Assembly: GCA_900547345.1 (NCBI GenBank)
Contig: URGG01000002.1
Location: forward strand, 1-58,796
Direction of reading: 5' to 3'
From: an uncultured Collinsella sp.
GTDB taxonomy: Bacteria; Actinomycetota; Coriobacteriia; Coriobacteriales; Coriobacteriaceae
DNA: 58,796 bases
Shown here one piece after another: positions 41,484 to 49,534 of the stretch. Below the pieces are notes generated by a model. The model saw nothing but the letters and a program-made list of their open reading frames with translations, was not told the DNA's origin and ran no database searches. The stretch's first letter is position 1; each line of letters opens with the position of its first letter. Both the position numbers and the translations under genes were made by a program.

Positions 41484-42362
41484 ATGACGCAAAACAGCGC
41501 CCATACGGGCAAACTCTATGTGGTCGGCACGCCCATCGGCAACCTGGGCGACCTGTCCCCGCGCGTTGGCGAGGCTTTTGCCGCCGCCGATGCCATTTGC
41601 TGCGAAGACACGCGTGTGACGTCAAAGCTGCTGATGCACCTGGGCATTTCCAAGCCGCTTGTCCGTTGTGACGAGAATGTGATCGCCAGCCGCGCCGCCG
41701 GCCTGGTTGACCGTCTGCTGGCGGGGGAGACCCTCGCCTTTGCCTCGGACGCCGGCATGCCGAGCGTGTCCGATCCCGGCCAGGCGCTAGTTGAGGCGGC
41801 GCGTGAGGCCGATGTGCCCGTCGAAGTTATTCCCGGGCCCTCTGCTTGCGTCACGGCGCTTGTTTCGTCCGGCATTCCCTGCGAGCATTTCTTCTTCGAA
41901 GGCTTTTTGGGTCGCAAGCACGGCGACCGCGTGCGCCGCTTGCAGTGCCTTGCCGTGGTGCCCGGCGCGCTCATCTTCTACGAGTCTCCACATCGCATCG
42001 TGGCGACGCTCGAGGCCGTGGCGGAGGTCTTTCCCCAGCGTGAGGTTGCCGTCTGCCGCGAACTCACCAAGCTGCACGAGGAGGTCTTGCGCGGGCCCGC
42101 TGCTCAGCTTGCCGAGGAGCTGCGTGCTCGCGGCGAGGTAAAGGGCGAGATTGCGCTGGTCATCGCGCCGCCGAGCGAGGATGAGGAGGCCGGTATCGTG
42201 CCGGTTGGCGCCGCGGCAGCGGATCCCGACGAGGCCCTGCGCGAGGATATCCGCGCCGCGCTCGAGGAGGGGGAGCCCGCCTCTGCGGTGGCCAAGCGCC
42301 TGTCTCAGAAGTATTCGCGCCGCAAGCGCGATGTCTATGCCATGGTGCTCGATATGCAATAG
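41484..42362 (+). CDS. rsmI: 16S rRNA 2'-O-ribose C1402 methyltransferase
   Basis: 292-aa SAM-dependent tetrapyrrole-methylase-fold enzyme that modifies C1402 in the decoding centre. Motifs: LYVVGTPIGNLGDLSPR, EDTRVTSKLL, SDAGMPSVSDPG and FFEGFLGRK. It starts 6 bp after the glycosidase gene and is followed by metG, rsmA and tatD, a common translation-related neighbourhood. Confidence 0.95.
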   Translation: MTQNSAHTGKLYVVGTPIGNLGDLSPRVGEAFAAADAICCEDTRVTSKLLMHLGISKPLVRCDENVIASRAAGLVDRLLAGETLAFASDAGMPSVSDPGQALVEAAREADVPVEVIPGPSACVTALVSSGIPCEHFFFEGFLGRKHGDRVRRLQCLAVVPGALIFYESPHRIVATLEAVAEVFPQREVAVCRELTKLHEEVLRGPAAQLAEELRARGEVKGEIALVIAPPSEDEEAGIVPVGAAAADPDEALREDIRAALEEGEPASAVAKRLSQKYSRRKRDVYAMVLDMQ

Positions 42363-42431
42363 ATGGAGGATATCCAGCCCTTGCGCTAGAATCATCCCCT
42401 GTATGCAACGTTTTTCTGGAGGACAAACCCC

Positions 42432-44033
42432 ATGGATCAAAGCAAGCCTTCGTTCTTTATCACGACGCCCATCTACTACGTCAACGCCGATCCGCACCTG
42501 GGCACGGCTTATTCCACCATCATCGCCGACGTTCAGGCCCGTTATCGCCGCTCCGCCGGCTATAACGTCAAGTTCCTGACCGGCATGGACGAGCACGGCG
42601 AGAAGGTCGCCGAGGCCGCAGCCAAGCACAACATGACGCCGCAGGAGTGGACCGACAGCCAGGCTCCGCACTTCAAGGAGCTTTGGAGCAAGCTCGAGAT
42701 CTCCAACGACGACTTCATCCGCACCACCGAGCCGCGCCAGCATCATGCCGTGCAGTACCTGTGGGAGCGCATGAAGGAGTCCGGCTACCTGTATAAGGGC
42801 AGCTACGACGGCTGGTATTGCGTGCCTGATGAGACCTACTTCACCGATACGCAGGTCCAGAAGGGTGACGAGGAGTACGGCAGCGTCGGCCAGCACCTGT
42901 GCCCCGACTGCCACCGTCCGCTCGAGCGCGTGCAGGAGGAGTCCTACTTCTTTAAGCTTTCCGCCTTCCAGGACAAGCTGCTCAAGCTCTATGACGAGCA
43001 CCCCGACTTTGTCGAGCCCGCGTTCCGTATGAACGAGGTGCGCAGCTTTGTCGAGGGCGGCCTCAACGACCTTTCCGTGAGCCGCACGAGCTTTGACTGG
43101 GGCATCCAGGTTCCGTTTGACGAGGGCCACGTGACCTATGTGTGGTTCGACGCGCTGCTCAACTATATGACGGCTGTCGGCTACGGTGTCGATACCGACG
43201 AGGCCCGTGCCGAGCTGGCCTATCGCTGGCCCGCGCAGTTCCACATCGTGGGCAAGGACATCATCCGTTTCCACTGCGTCATTTGGCCGGCCATGCTCAT
43301 GGCCATTGGCGAGGCCCTGCCCGAGCACGTCTTTGCCCATGGCTTCCTGACCGTGCGCAATGCCGAGACCGGCAAGGCCGAGAAGATGTCCAAGAGCCGC
43401 GGCAACGCCATCGCTCCGCAGGACGTTATCGACATGCTGGGTGTCGAGGGCTATCGCTACTACTTTATGACCGACGTCGTCCCCGGCACCGACGGTGCCA
43501 TCAGCTTCGACCGCATGGAGCAGGTCTACAACGCCGACCTGGCCAACAGCTGGGGCAACCTTATCTCGCGTTCGCTCAACATGAGCGGCAAGTACTTTGA
43601 CGGTTGCGCGCCCGCCAAGCCCGCATCGTTCGATGCGTTCGACAACCCGCTGGCAAAGATCGCCGATGGTCTGGTCGAGCGCTACATGGCCAAGATGGAC
43701 GTGCTCGATTACGGTGGAGCCAAGGACGAGGTCATGGAGCTCATCCACGCCGCCAACCACTACATCGAGGACTCCGAGCCTTGGGCACTTGCCAAGGACG
43801 AGGCCAAGGCTGACGAGCTGGCGTTTGTGATCTACAACCTGCTCGAGGCCATCCGCATTGCCGCTCACCTGCTGATGCCGCTCATGCCTCAGACTTCCGT
43901 CGAGGCCCTGCGCCGCCTGTCCTGTGAGAACGAGGCCGCGAGCGACGACCTCAAGGGCATTTGCGCTTGGGGCCTGCTTGCCGGTGGTCAGCCCGTTGAG
44001 AAGGGTGAGCCGCTGTTCCCGCGTCTGGGCTAA
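42432..44033 (+). CDS. metG: Methionyl-tRNA synthetase
   Basis: 533-aa class I synthetase. ATP-binding motifs: ITTPIYYVNADPHLGTAY (HIGH equivalent HLGT) and EKMSKSRGN (KMSKS). The zinc-knuckle region has one Cys pair (LCPDCHRP). The length indicates no C-terminal EMAP-like tRNA-binding domain, as in the short bacterial form. ATG after TGGAGG. A terminator follows. Confidence 0.97.
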   Translation: MDQSKPSFFITTPIYYVNADPHLGTAYSTIIADVQARYRRSAGYNVKFLTGMDEHGEKVAEAAAKHNMTPQEWTDSQAPHFKELWSKLEISNDDFIRTTEPRQHHAVQYLWERMKESGYLYKGSYDGWYCVPDETYFTDTQVQKGDEEYGSVGQHLCPDCHRPLERVQEESYFFKLSAFQDKLLKLYDEHPDFVEPAFRMNEVRSFVEGGLNDLSVSRTSFDWGIQVPFDEGHVTYVWFDALLNYMTAVGYGVDTDEARAELAYRWPAQFHIVGKDIIRFHCVIWPAMLMAIGEALPEHVFAHGFLTVRNAETGKAEKMSKSRGNAIAPQDVIDMLGVEGYRYYFMTDVVPGTDGAISFDRMEQVYNADLANSWGNLISRSLNMSGKYFDGCAPAKPASFDAFDNPLAKIADGLVERYMAKMDVLDYGGAKDEVMELIHAANHYIEDSEPWALAKDEAKADELAFVIYNLLEAIRIAAHLLMPLMPQTSVEALRRLSCENEAASDDLKGICAWGLLAGGQPVEKGEPLFPRLG

Positions 44034-44070
44034 GACGCCGCGCCATATCGGCAATTTGCTGTTTAGATGT

Positions 44071-44106
44071 AAGGGCATGGCCGCAACGGTCCATGCCCTT
44101 TTGTTT
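44071..44106 (+). terminator. Terminator after metG
   Basis: Stem AAGGGCATGG / CCATGCCCTT with a 10-nt loop, then TTGTTT. Confidence 0.85.
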
Positions 44107-44138
44107 CAAGACGCCGCCATCATGCTAAGGAGGCAACT

Positions 44139-44999
44139 ATGACAACTTCGCCTTTGGCAAACCCCACGGCAACAAGGGAGCTGCTGGAGGAGTTTGGCCT
44201 TGCGACCAAGCATCGCCTGGGCCAGAACTTTCTGATCGACAACCATGTGATTGAGCGCATCTGCGAGCTTTCCGAGCTCACGGGCGATGAGCGCGTGCTC
44301 GAGGTTGGCCCGGGCGTTGGTACGCTCACGCTTGCGCTGCTGCAGGAGGCGGCGTGCGTCACGTCGATCGAGGCCGACCCCGAGCTCGAGCCGGTGCTCG
44401 ACGCCTATGCCGCCGACTATGCCAACTTCCGCTTTATCATGGGCGACGCGCTCAGGGTGGGCCCGGAGCAGATTGAGCAGGCTGCGGGCGGTGAGCCGAC
44501 GGTGTTTGTCGCGAACCTGCCCTATAACGTGGCGGCGACGATCATCCTGCAGTTCTTCCAGACGATGCCTGCGCTCAAGCGTGCCGTCGTCATGGTGCAA
44601 AAGGAGGTTGCCGATCGCATTGCCGCAGTGCCGGGCAACAAGACCTATGGCGGCTATACGGCAAAGCTCGGCCTGTATGCGCAGGTGACGGGTCGCTTTG
44701 AGGTGCCGCCGCGTTGCTTTATGCCGGCGCCGCACGTGGACTCGGCCGTCGTGCGTATCGACCGTGTTGACGGTGCGCTGCCCGAGGGGCTTGACCGCGA
44801 CTTTGTGGCTCGCGTGATTGACGCCGCATTTGCTCAGCGTCGCAAGACCATCCGTAATTCCATGAGCGCCAACGGCTTTGCCAAGGACGTGCTCGATGCC
44901 GCCTTTGAGGCTTGCGGTATCGCGCCCACTACGCGCGCCGAGACGCTTGATGTTGCCGACTTTGTCCGCCTGGCCCAGGAGCTAATCCATGATGCCTAA
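44139..44999 (+). CDS. rsmA: 16S rRNA dimethyladenosine transferase RsmA (KsgA)
   Basis: 286-aa enzyme that dimethylates A1518 and A1519 of 16S rRNA. Motifs: LGQNFLID, VLEVGPGVGTLTLAL (SAM-binding) and NLPYNVA (catalytic motif IV). ATG after AAGGAGGCAACT. Its last 11 bp overlap tatD. Confidence 0.96.
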   Translation: MTTSPLANPTATRELLEEFGLATKHRLGQNFLIDNHVIERICELSELTGDERVLEVGPGVGTLTLALLQEAACVTSIEADPELEPVLDAYAADYANFRFIMGDALRVGPEQIEQAAGGEPTVFVANLPYNVAATIILQFFQTMPALKRAVVMVQKEVADRIAAVPGNKTYGGYTAKLGLYAQVTGRFEVPPRCFMPAPHVDSAVVRIDRVDGALPEGLDRDFVARVIDAAFAQRRKTIRNSMSANGFAKDVLDAAFEACGIAPTTRAETLDVADFVRLAQELIHDA

Positions 45000-45906
45000 T
45001 GCCGCACGCGTGACGTTTACCAAGAAAAAGAAGACGGTTGCTTGTCCCGTGCCCTTGGCACCGCTTGCCGACACGCATGCGCATCTGCTTTCGTTTTGGG
45101 GCAAAGAAGTGCCCGAGACGCTCGTGCGCGCCAAAGCCGCGGGTGTCGACCTGTTGGTGACGATGCTCGACCCCATCGCTGACAAACGCAGCGTGACGGA
45201 CTATAGCGACTGGCTCGTGCGCGAAATTCTGCCGATGCAGGATATCCCGCAGATCAAGTATCTTGCCGGCGTGCATCCGTATGGCGCGCCGGACTATACC
45301 GACGACGTTCACGCACAGGTCGTTGCCGCACTCGATGACCCCTTATGCGCCGGTATTGGCGAAATCGGCCTGGACTATCACATGGACTATGACGACGATA
45401 TCGCGCCGGCACCCCATAACGTGCAGATTGACTGCATGGCGCGCCAGCTCGAGCTTGCCGTGTGCCGTAACGTGCCGGTGGAGCTACATCTGCGTCACGA
45501 GGACACGGACCAGGAGCGCACCTCGCACGTGGACGCCTACAACGTGCTTCGTGAGGTGGGCGTGCCCCAGGCCGGTTGTGTGCTGCACTGCTTTGGCGAG
45601 GACCGCGCCACGATGGAGCGCTTTGTGGAGCTGGGCTGCTATATCGCCTATGGTGGTGCGGCCACCTTTAAGCGCAACGACGACGTGCGCGAGGCATTTG
45701 CGGCAACCCCACTCGATCGAATTTTGTTCGAGACGGATTGCCCGTATATGGCTCCGGAGCCCATCCGCGGTCTTGAATGCGAGCCCGCAATGATCTCCAT
45801 TACGGCAAACGCGCTGGTTAACGACCGTGTCGATCGCACTGGTGAGGATGCCGAAACAATCGCGCAAGCCGCTTGGGAAAATGCTCGCAAACTTTTTCAA
45901 AAATAG
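44989..45906 (+). CDS. TatD family metal-dependent hydrolase
   Basis: 305 aa. The metal-binding DTHAHL (N-terminal), GIGEIGLDYH, HLRHEDTD, LHCFGED and FETDCPYMAPEP are the TatD-family signature set; family members are 3'-5' exonucleases or DNases. The first 25 residues are an unusual basic leader (KKKK). Start ATG with AGGAG 7 bp upstream, overlapping rsmA. tRNA-Leu follows. Confidence 0.92.
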   Translation: MMPNAARVTFTKKKKTVACPVPLAPLADTHAHLLSFWGKEVPETLVRAKAAGVDLLVTMLDPIADKRSVTDYSDWLVREILPMQDIPQIKYLAGVHPYGAPDYTDDVHAQVVAALDDPLCAGIGEIGLDYHMDYDDDIAPAPHNVQIDCMARQLELAVCRNVPVELHLRHEDTDQERTSHVDAYNVLREVGVPQAGCVLHCFGEDRATMERFVELGCYIAYGGAATFKRNDDVREAFAATPLDRILFETDCPYMAPEPIRGLECEPAMISITANALVNDRVDRTGEDAETIAQAAWENARKLFQK

Positions 45907-45909
45907 TTC

Positions 45910-45938
45910 TTGCGTTCGTGGTGGCGCTCCGTTATTCT
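45910..45938 (+). promoter_or_regulatory. tRNA-Leu promoter
   Basis: TTGCGT, 17-bp spacer, TATTCT, 11 bp before the tRNA. Confidence 0.6.
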
Positions 45939-45949
45939 AATTCCTGCAC

Positions 45950-46036
45950 GCGGGCGTGGCGGAATTGGCAGACGCGTACGGTTCAGGTCCGTATGGGGGC
46001 AACCCCATGGAGGTTCAAGTCCTCTCGCCCGCACCA
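45950..46036 (+). tRNA. tRNA-Leu (CAG)
   Basis: 87 nt with CCA, long variable arm (GGGGGCAACCCC), acceptor GCGGGCG/CGCCCGC, anticodon loop TTCAGGT (CAG). It marks the change to accessory-style DNA. Confidence 0.95.
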
Positions 46037-46046
46037 TTTTGAAACG

Positions 46047-46072
46047 AACGCCCTCTCCGGAGGGCGTTTTTG
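46047..46072 (+). terminator. Terminator after tRNA-Leu
   Basis: AACGCCCTC / GAGGGCGTT with a 4-nt loop, then a T run. Confidence 0.92.
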
Positions 46073-46105
46073 TTCCCCCAGGCGAGTTGCAGAAGGGACG
46101 TCCTG

Positions 46106-46849
46106 ATGAAGATTAACGTCGATCAAATGCAGCTCATGAAAGCCGCTCCCAACTCGGCCTACGAAGTCATCATGCCGGAGTTTCTCTTTCACTCGAACAA
46201 ATTGGAAGGCTCCACGTTCTCAGAAGAAGAGCTCGTGAAACTCGTCGAGCAGGGTCTCGTGGAAGGCTCTCACGACATCGACGATGTGCTGGAGACGAAG
46301 AACTCCGTTGATGTGTTCAACTACGTGGTGGATACTTTGGGCCGACCGGTGGACGATGAATTCCTCTGGACACTGAACGACATGCTCTTCCGCGAGACCA
46401 CCGACGCCAAGGCTGGGTTCACCGGGCACTACAAGGTGATCCCGAACCGCATACGCAACTCGTCGATGCAAGTGGCACTTCCCTCGGATCTGCCGCGTGC
46501 GATGCCTGAGCTATTCGCTCAATGGGAGCGCTCCGCCAAGGATTTCGACGCCATCGTCGACTACCACGTGCGCTTCGAGCACATCCATCCCTTCCAAAAC
46601 GGCAACGGCCGCATTGGCCGCTTCCTCATGATGAAGCAATGCCTCGAGAACGACGTGGACATCATCGTGGTGGACGAGGCTCTGGAGCGTCCCTACAAAA
46701 GCTGGCTGGAAGTCGCCCAAACCACGGGAGACAGTCGGTTCCTGAAAGAAATTATGGCCGACTGCCAAGAACGCTTCAGCCGCAAGATGGACGAGAAGGG
46801 CGTCACGCCCCTCATTCCCGATCCTGAAACCGCTGCACGCTTATTATAA
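46106..46849 (+). CDS. Fic-domain AMP-transferase
   Basis: 247 aa. Full Fic motif HPFQNGNGRIGR begins at His161, so the protein should transfer AMP (or a related group) to a target. The N-terminal helix carries SNKLEG (Ser30 to Gly35), which fits the [ST]xxxE[GN] auto-inhibitory motif of class II Fic proteins. A C-terminal region (170-247) looks helical. The ATG at 46106 follows GAAGGGACG; an upstream in-frame extension enters the tRNA terminator. No separate antitoxin is encoded beside it. First gene of the compositionally different region after tRNA-Leu. Confidence 0.92.
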   Translation: MKINVDQMQLMKAAPNSAYEVIMPEFLFHSNKLEGSTFSEEELVKLVEQGLVEGSHDIDDVLETKNSVDVFNYVVDTLGRPVDDEFLWTLNDMLFRETTDAKAGFTGHYKVIPNRIRNSSMQVALPSDLPRAMPELFAQWERSAKDFDAIVDYHVRFEHIHPFQNGNGRIGRFLMMKQCLENDVDIIVVDEALERPYKSWLEVAQTTGDSRFLKEIMADCQERFSRKMDEKGVTPLIPDPETAARLL

Positions 46850-46940
46850 ATCGGTGCGCCTCCGAACCGGGCAGCATCGGTTACATGACTAAGCCGGGAC
46901 TACTTTGGACGGTGGCCCAGCTTCTTCTCTGCCAGCACCA
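46850..46940 (+). ncRNA. Relic copy of antitoxin-like RNA
   Basis: About 90 nt whose sequence parallels the RNA at 49.3 kb: ATCGGTGC, CCGGGC, GACTAAGCCGGG, CTACTTT and CAGCTTCTTCT occur in the same order. The terminator stem (AAGCCGGG with GGCCCAGCTT) is mispaired by one base. A possible -10 (TATAAA, 46845-46850) overlaps the Fic stop codon. The opposite strand no longer encodes a hydrophobic toxin. Confidence 0.5.
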
Positions 46941-47037
46941 TCCGTGGCCCCTTCCTCGCCAATAACACCGCGGTGGCAGCTACGTGTATTCCTTCCCCAC
47001 TTCCTAAAGAACGCGCCGAACCTACCCCCATATATCC

Positions 47038-47136
47038 TTATGTACTGGAGGCCTTGCCAAAGACGAAGCGAATTGTCACCGCCCCCAAAAGCGCGCCTCC
47101 TATGACCTTGAGTAACTTTCGCGCGCGATTTCCCAT
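47038..47136 (-). CDS. Possible 32-aa hydrophobic basic peptide
   Basis: The frame from the ATG at 47136 encodes a basic start (GNRARKLLK) and a hydrophobic segment (VIGGALLGAVTIRFVF). AAAGGCG lies 7-9 bp upstream. Size and layout would fit a membrane peptide, but coding is unproven and this lies beside decayed DNA. Confidence 0.25.
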   Translation of the reverse strand: MGNRARKLLKVIGGALLGAVTIRFVFGKASST

Positions 47137-47188
47137 GACATGACGCCTTTGCCGAACTCCTTTGCCAAGCCGGCACCCTTTTTCGGAA

Positions 47189-47341
47189 ACAGATGGGAGT
47201 TTCGAGCAGCTGGCCATACGAAATGGGTAAGTAGATGGGAGTTTCGAGCATTTTCGGAACGAATTAAGCGCTCCAGAGCCCGTTTCATGCTCGAAACTCC
47301 CGTCTATTTCCGCAGACGCGCTCGAAACTCCCATCTATTTC
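47189..47341. repeat. Four-copy inverted repeat array, TAGATGGGAGTTTCGAGC
   Basis: Copies at 47189-47208 (+), 47231-47250 (+), 47288-47307 (-) and 47320-47339 (-), with one or two mismatches at the 5' end. The two forward and two reverse copies face each other, so the region can form a large cruciform or hairpin. CGGAA / TTCCG flanks recur beside the copies. Not related in sequence to the 40 kb array but similar in design. Confidence 0.8.
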
Positions 47342-47534
47342 CGAAATCGCAGTTATCGCGAAGATAAGAAGCGCCAAGCCTGAACAGCTCTCGGTATTTT
47401 TCCGATAGACAACAACTCAAAGAAAGACGAATGACAGGTTGCGGATGGAAAGAAAAGGCTTCCTTGGCCCCTCTACACTTACCTCGATGCTTTTGCTCAG
47501 AAAACAATGCTGCCATCGAGACGAGGAGACCACC

Positions 47535-48848
47535 ATGACCACTCCCGCAAAACGAACCACTCGCTCCTTCGCGGCTTTCGTTCTCGCCTTGTGCCTGGCT
47601 GCGTCTCTCACCTCCTGCGCCTACAGCACCTTGGCCGCAACGAACGGCGACGAGGGCACCGAGGCAACAACGAGCGCCACGGAAGAGGCGGATGCCACCG
47701 AGACGCCCACCGCAGCCGCTGAGACGCCCGCCACAGCGGCTGAGGCCCCCACCGCGGCAGCCGAGACCCCCACCACAGCGGCCGAGATCCCCACCACCGC
47801 GACAATCATGTACTACGAGAACGTCAGCTACGACGACGGTGACACCGAGCCCGACGAGAATGGCCGGGTGCTGCTAGGCAGCTACGAGCTCACCGACGTG
47901 CACGTAGGGCAGACGCTGAATGCGTGGAATTACGTGGTCGACATCCCCGGGCATTTCTTCTGGGACGGCTGGCCGCAAAATCTCACGCTGACCGACAACC
48001 CTTCCGACAACGTCATCAACCTCTTCTACTTCAAGCTGTGGAACAACGAGTACACCGTGAACTATTACCTCATGGAAAACGCCGATCTGACCGCCGACAA
48101 CTGGAAGGACGCACTGGCGCCCGATGACGTGAAGTTCGTTAAGATGGGATCGGAGACCTTCACCAACCAGCGCTTCGACCAGCTCGTCAAGGGCGACGCC
48201 TACGAGTACAAAATCGACGGCACCTACGTGGTGGACACCTACCCGTCCGAGATACGCGTGGGCGTCAACCCCGACGACAACGTCATCAACGTGCTTTACG
48301 TGCCCGATTCCGCGAATCTGCCCGACGATATTGAAGTGCCCACCGACACAACGCCGCCAAGCGATGCGACCCAGCCGGACGACACGACGCCGCCCGACGA
48401 CAGCGGAAACGGCGACAACAGCGCCGACCAGCCCGCCGATGGCTCCGGAGCCGACAAACCGGCGGATGATTCCAGCGCCGACAAGCCCGCCGACACGCCG
48501 AGCACCGACGGAAGCGCTACGCCGAGCCTGCCGAACGATACCACCTTCGACAAAGACGAAATCGAAGGCGTGCTGCCCGACGACGTGAAAGACGAGGTGG
48601 TAAAAGATTTCATCGAATCGGGAGACGCGCAAGACAAGACAGAGATCACCGAAGAGATGATCGAGAACCCGGTGAGCAAATCCGACGCCGACTACGTGAA
48701 GAACGTCTACGAGACCGGCCTGAAAGAGGGCGAGAAGCTGGCCCAGACAGGAGATCTCGTGCCCCTCGCCATCATTGCGAGCATCGCTTTAGGAGCAGCG
48801 GCAGCGGGTGCCATCGCCTTCATCATGAACCGACGCGCCAAACGCTAA
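47535..48848 (+). CDS. Surface protein with sortase-like C-terminus
   Basis: 437 aa. An export signal (about 1-28) ends in LTSC, which fits a lipobox. Then a Thr/Ala/Glu/Pro repeat region (ETPTTAAE units), two beta-type repeats sharing the pattern DNVIN-L-Y (residues about 90-250; MucBP-like in style), an Asp/Pro/Ser-rich stalk, and a C-terminus with LAQTGD, a hydrophobic helix and RRAKR. LAQTG would be a variant LPxTG sortase site. Both a lipid anchor and a sortase signal therefore seem present. ATG after GAGGAG. Function unknown; cell-surface display is the safe statement. Confidence 0.78.
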   Translation: MTTPAKRTTRSFAAFVLALCLAASLTSCAYSTLAATNGDEGTEATTSATEEADATETPTAAAETPATAAEAPTAAAETPTTAAEIPTTATIMYYENVSYDDGDTEPDENGRVLLGSYELTDVHVGQTLNAWNYVVDIPGHFFWDGWPQNLTLTDNPSDNVINLFYFKLWNNEYTVNYYLMENADLTADNWKDALAPDDVKFVKMGSETFTNQRFDQLVKGDAYEYKIDGTYVVDTYPSEIRVGVNPDDNVINVLYVPDSANLPDDIEVPTDTTPPSDATQPDDTTPPDDSGNGDNSADQPADGSGADKPADDSSADKPADTPSTDGSATPSLPNDTTFDKDEIEGVLPDDVKDEVVKDFIESGDAQDKTEITEEMIENPVSKSDADYVKNVYETGLKEGEKLAQTGDLVPLAIIASIALGAAAAGAIAFIMNRRAKR

Positions 48849-48951
48849 GCCCGCCACGCTGTCCGAAAAAGGGAATTACGGTGCAGCATCCCCCCTCTCC
48901 CCTTTGCGAAAGTTGCGAAACTCTGCGAAAGACCCGGCGGTGCCCGCAGCC

Positions 48952-49239
48952 CTACTCCCCCTTCGAAGTGAGGTGCCAGCCGTTGCAGTAGGGGCAGCGG
49001 TAGACGTGCAGGGGCGGGGCGCCGTGCTCGGCGCATTCGGCAGCGGTGAGCTCGGCCTCGTAGCGACTCGCATAGCGGTTCTTGCGCTCGCAGGCCTTGT
49101 GGCGCCGGGCGGCGGCGCGCTCTTCTTCGTGGCGCTGACTGCGCGCGCTCTCGCTGGCGAACAGGTCGTCCATGCCGCCGAGGGATGCGGCGAACTCCGC
49201 CTTCTGCTTCTGCCACGCCGACCGCTTCTTGCTGCCCAC
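48952..49239 (-). CDS. Small zinc-ribbon-like protein, unknown
   Basis: 95 aa. A basic, helical N-terminus (GSKKRSAWQKQKAEF) is followed by a C-terminal ribbon with Cys and His spaced as CERKNRY...AAECAEHG...YRCPYCNGWHLTSKG. Such proteins are widespread and unnamed. The GTG at 49239 is chosen because GGGAGG lies 6-7 bp upstream; an in-frame ATG at 49287 lacks a ribosome site and overlaps the RNA promoter below. Confidence 0.6.
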   Translation of the reverse strand: MGSKKRSAWQKQKAEFAASLGGMDDLFASESARSQRHEEERAAARRHKACERKNRYASRYEAELTAAECAEHGAPPLHVYRCPYCNGWHLTSKGE

Positions 49240-49286
49240 GGACGCCTCCCTTCCCGCAACGATTTCCGCGCAAATACCTCGAGCCA

Positions 49287-49295
49287 TGCTATAAT
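49287..49295 (+). promoter_or_regulatory. Extended -10 promoter for antitoxin-like RNA
   Basis: TGCTATAAT is a textbook extended -10 element, directed to the right about 6 bp before the RNA; no clear -35. Confidence 0.6.
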
Positions 49296-49301
49296 GCAAG
49301 C

Positions 49302-49380
49302 GATCGGTGCCCCGCTCAGCCGGGCGGCACTGGTTAATGACTAAGCCGGGTCTACTTTAGCATGGGGCCCGGCTTCTTCT
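49302..49380 (+). ncRNA. Putative type I antitoxin RNA
   Basis: About 80 nt. A first stem-loop pairs GTGCC with GGCAC around CCGC/GCGG; a second is a terminator (AAGCCGGG 49343-49350 with CCCGGCTT 49368-49375, then TCTTCTTT). It converges on the toxin gene that ends at 49397, so it would overlap the 3' part of the toxin mRNA, as in other type I systems with holin-like toxins. Confidence 0.6.
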
Positions 49381-49382
49381 TT
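49343..49382 (+). terminator. Terminator of the antitoxin-like RNA
   Basis: 8-bp perfect stem AAGCCGGG / CCCGGCTT, 17-nt loop, then TCTTCTTT. Confidence 0.75.
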
Positions 49383-49396
49383 GCCAACACCGTCCG

Positions 49397-49483
49397 TCAC
49401 TCCTTCCTCACCAGGAAAAGCCCGATGATTCCGATAAACACAAGCATGAGATCGCACAGGGCAATGACAGTTTGTGTGTCCAT
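49397..49483 (-). CDS. Holin-like type I toxin peptide (28 aa)
   Basis: Short ORF missed by usual length cut-offs: MDTQTVIALCDLMLVFIG followed by IIGLFLVRKE. One hydrophobic helix with a short charged tail is the layout of the small putative holin-like toxin family (Hol_Tox). AAAGGAG lies 7 bp before the ATG. The frame also extends upstream to 49597, but this part is not hydrophobic and lacks a ribosome site. Probable promoter TTGTGC, 16 bp, TACAAT (49562 to 49535, minus strand). Confidence 0.7.
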   Translation of the reverse strand: MDTQTVIALCDLMLVFIGIIGLFLVRKE

Positions 49484-49534
49484 GGGAAGCTCCTTTCTGG
49501 GAAGCCGCCCGGACGTGACGGGGCGCCGAACTTC

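Larger units (their letters stand above)
46941..47534. other. Gene-poor interval with inverted repeat array
   Basis: About 600 bp between the relic RNA and the surface-protein gene. It holds a decayed toxin-like end (minus strand near 46,950-46,990), a possible 32-codon peptide and four inverted repeats, each listed separately. I see no convincing full gene. Confidence 0.5.

Noticed and set aside
41787..44078. 763-codon open frame opposite rsmI and metG
   Set aside because: Spans two conserved genes on the other strand; no ribosome site and no domain.
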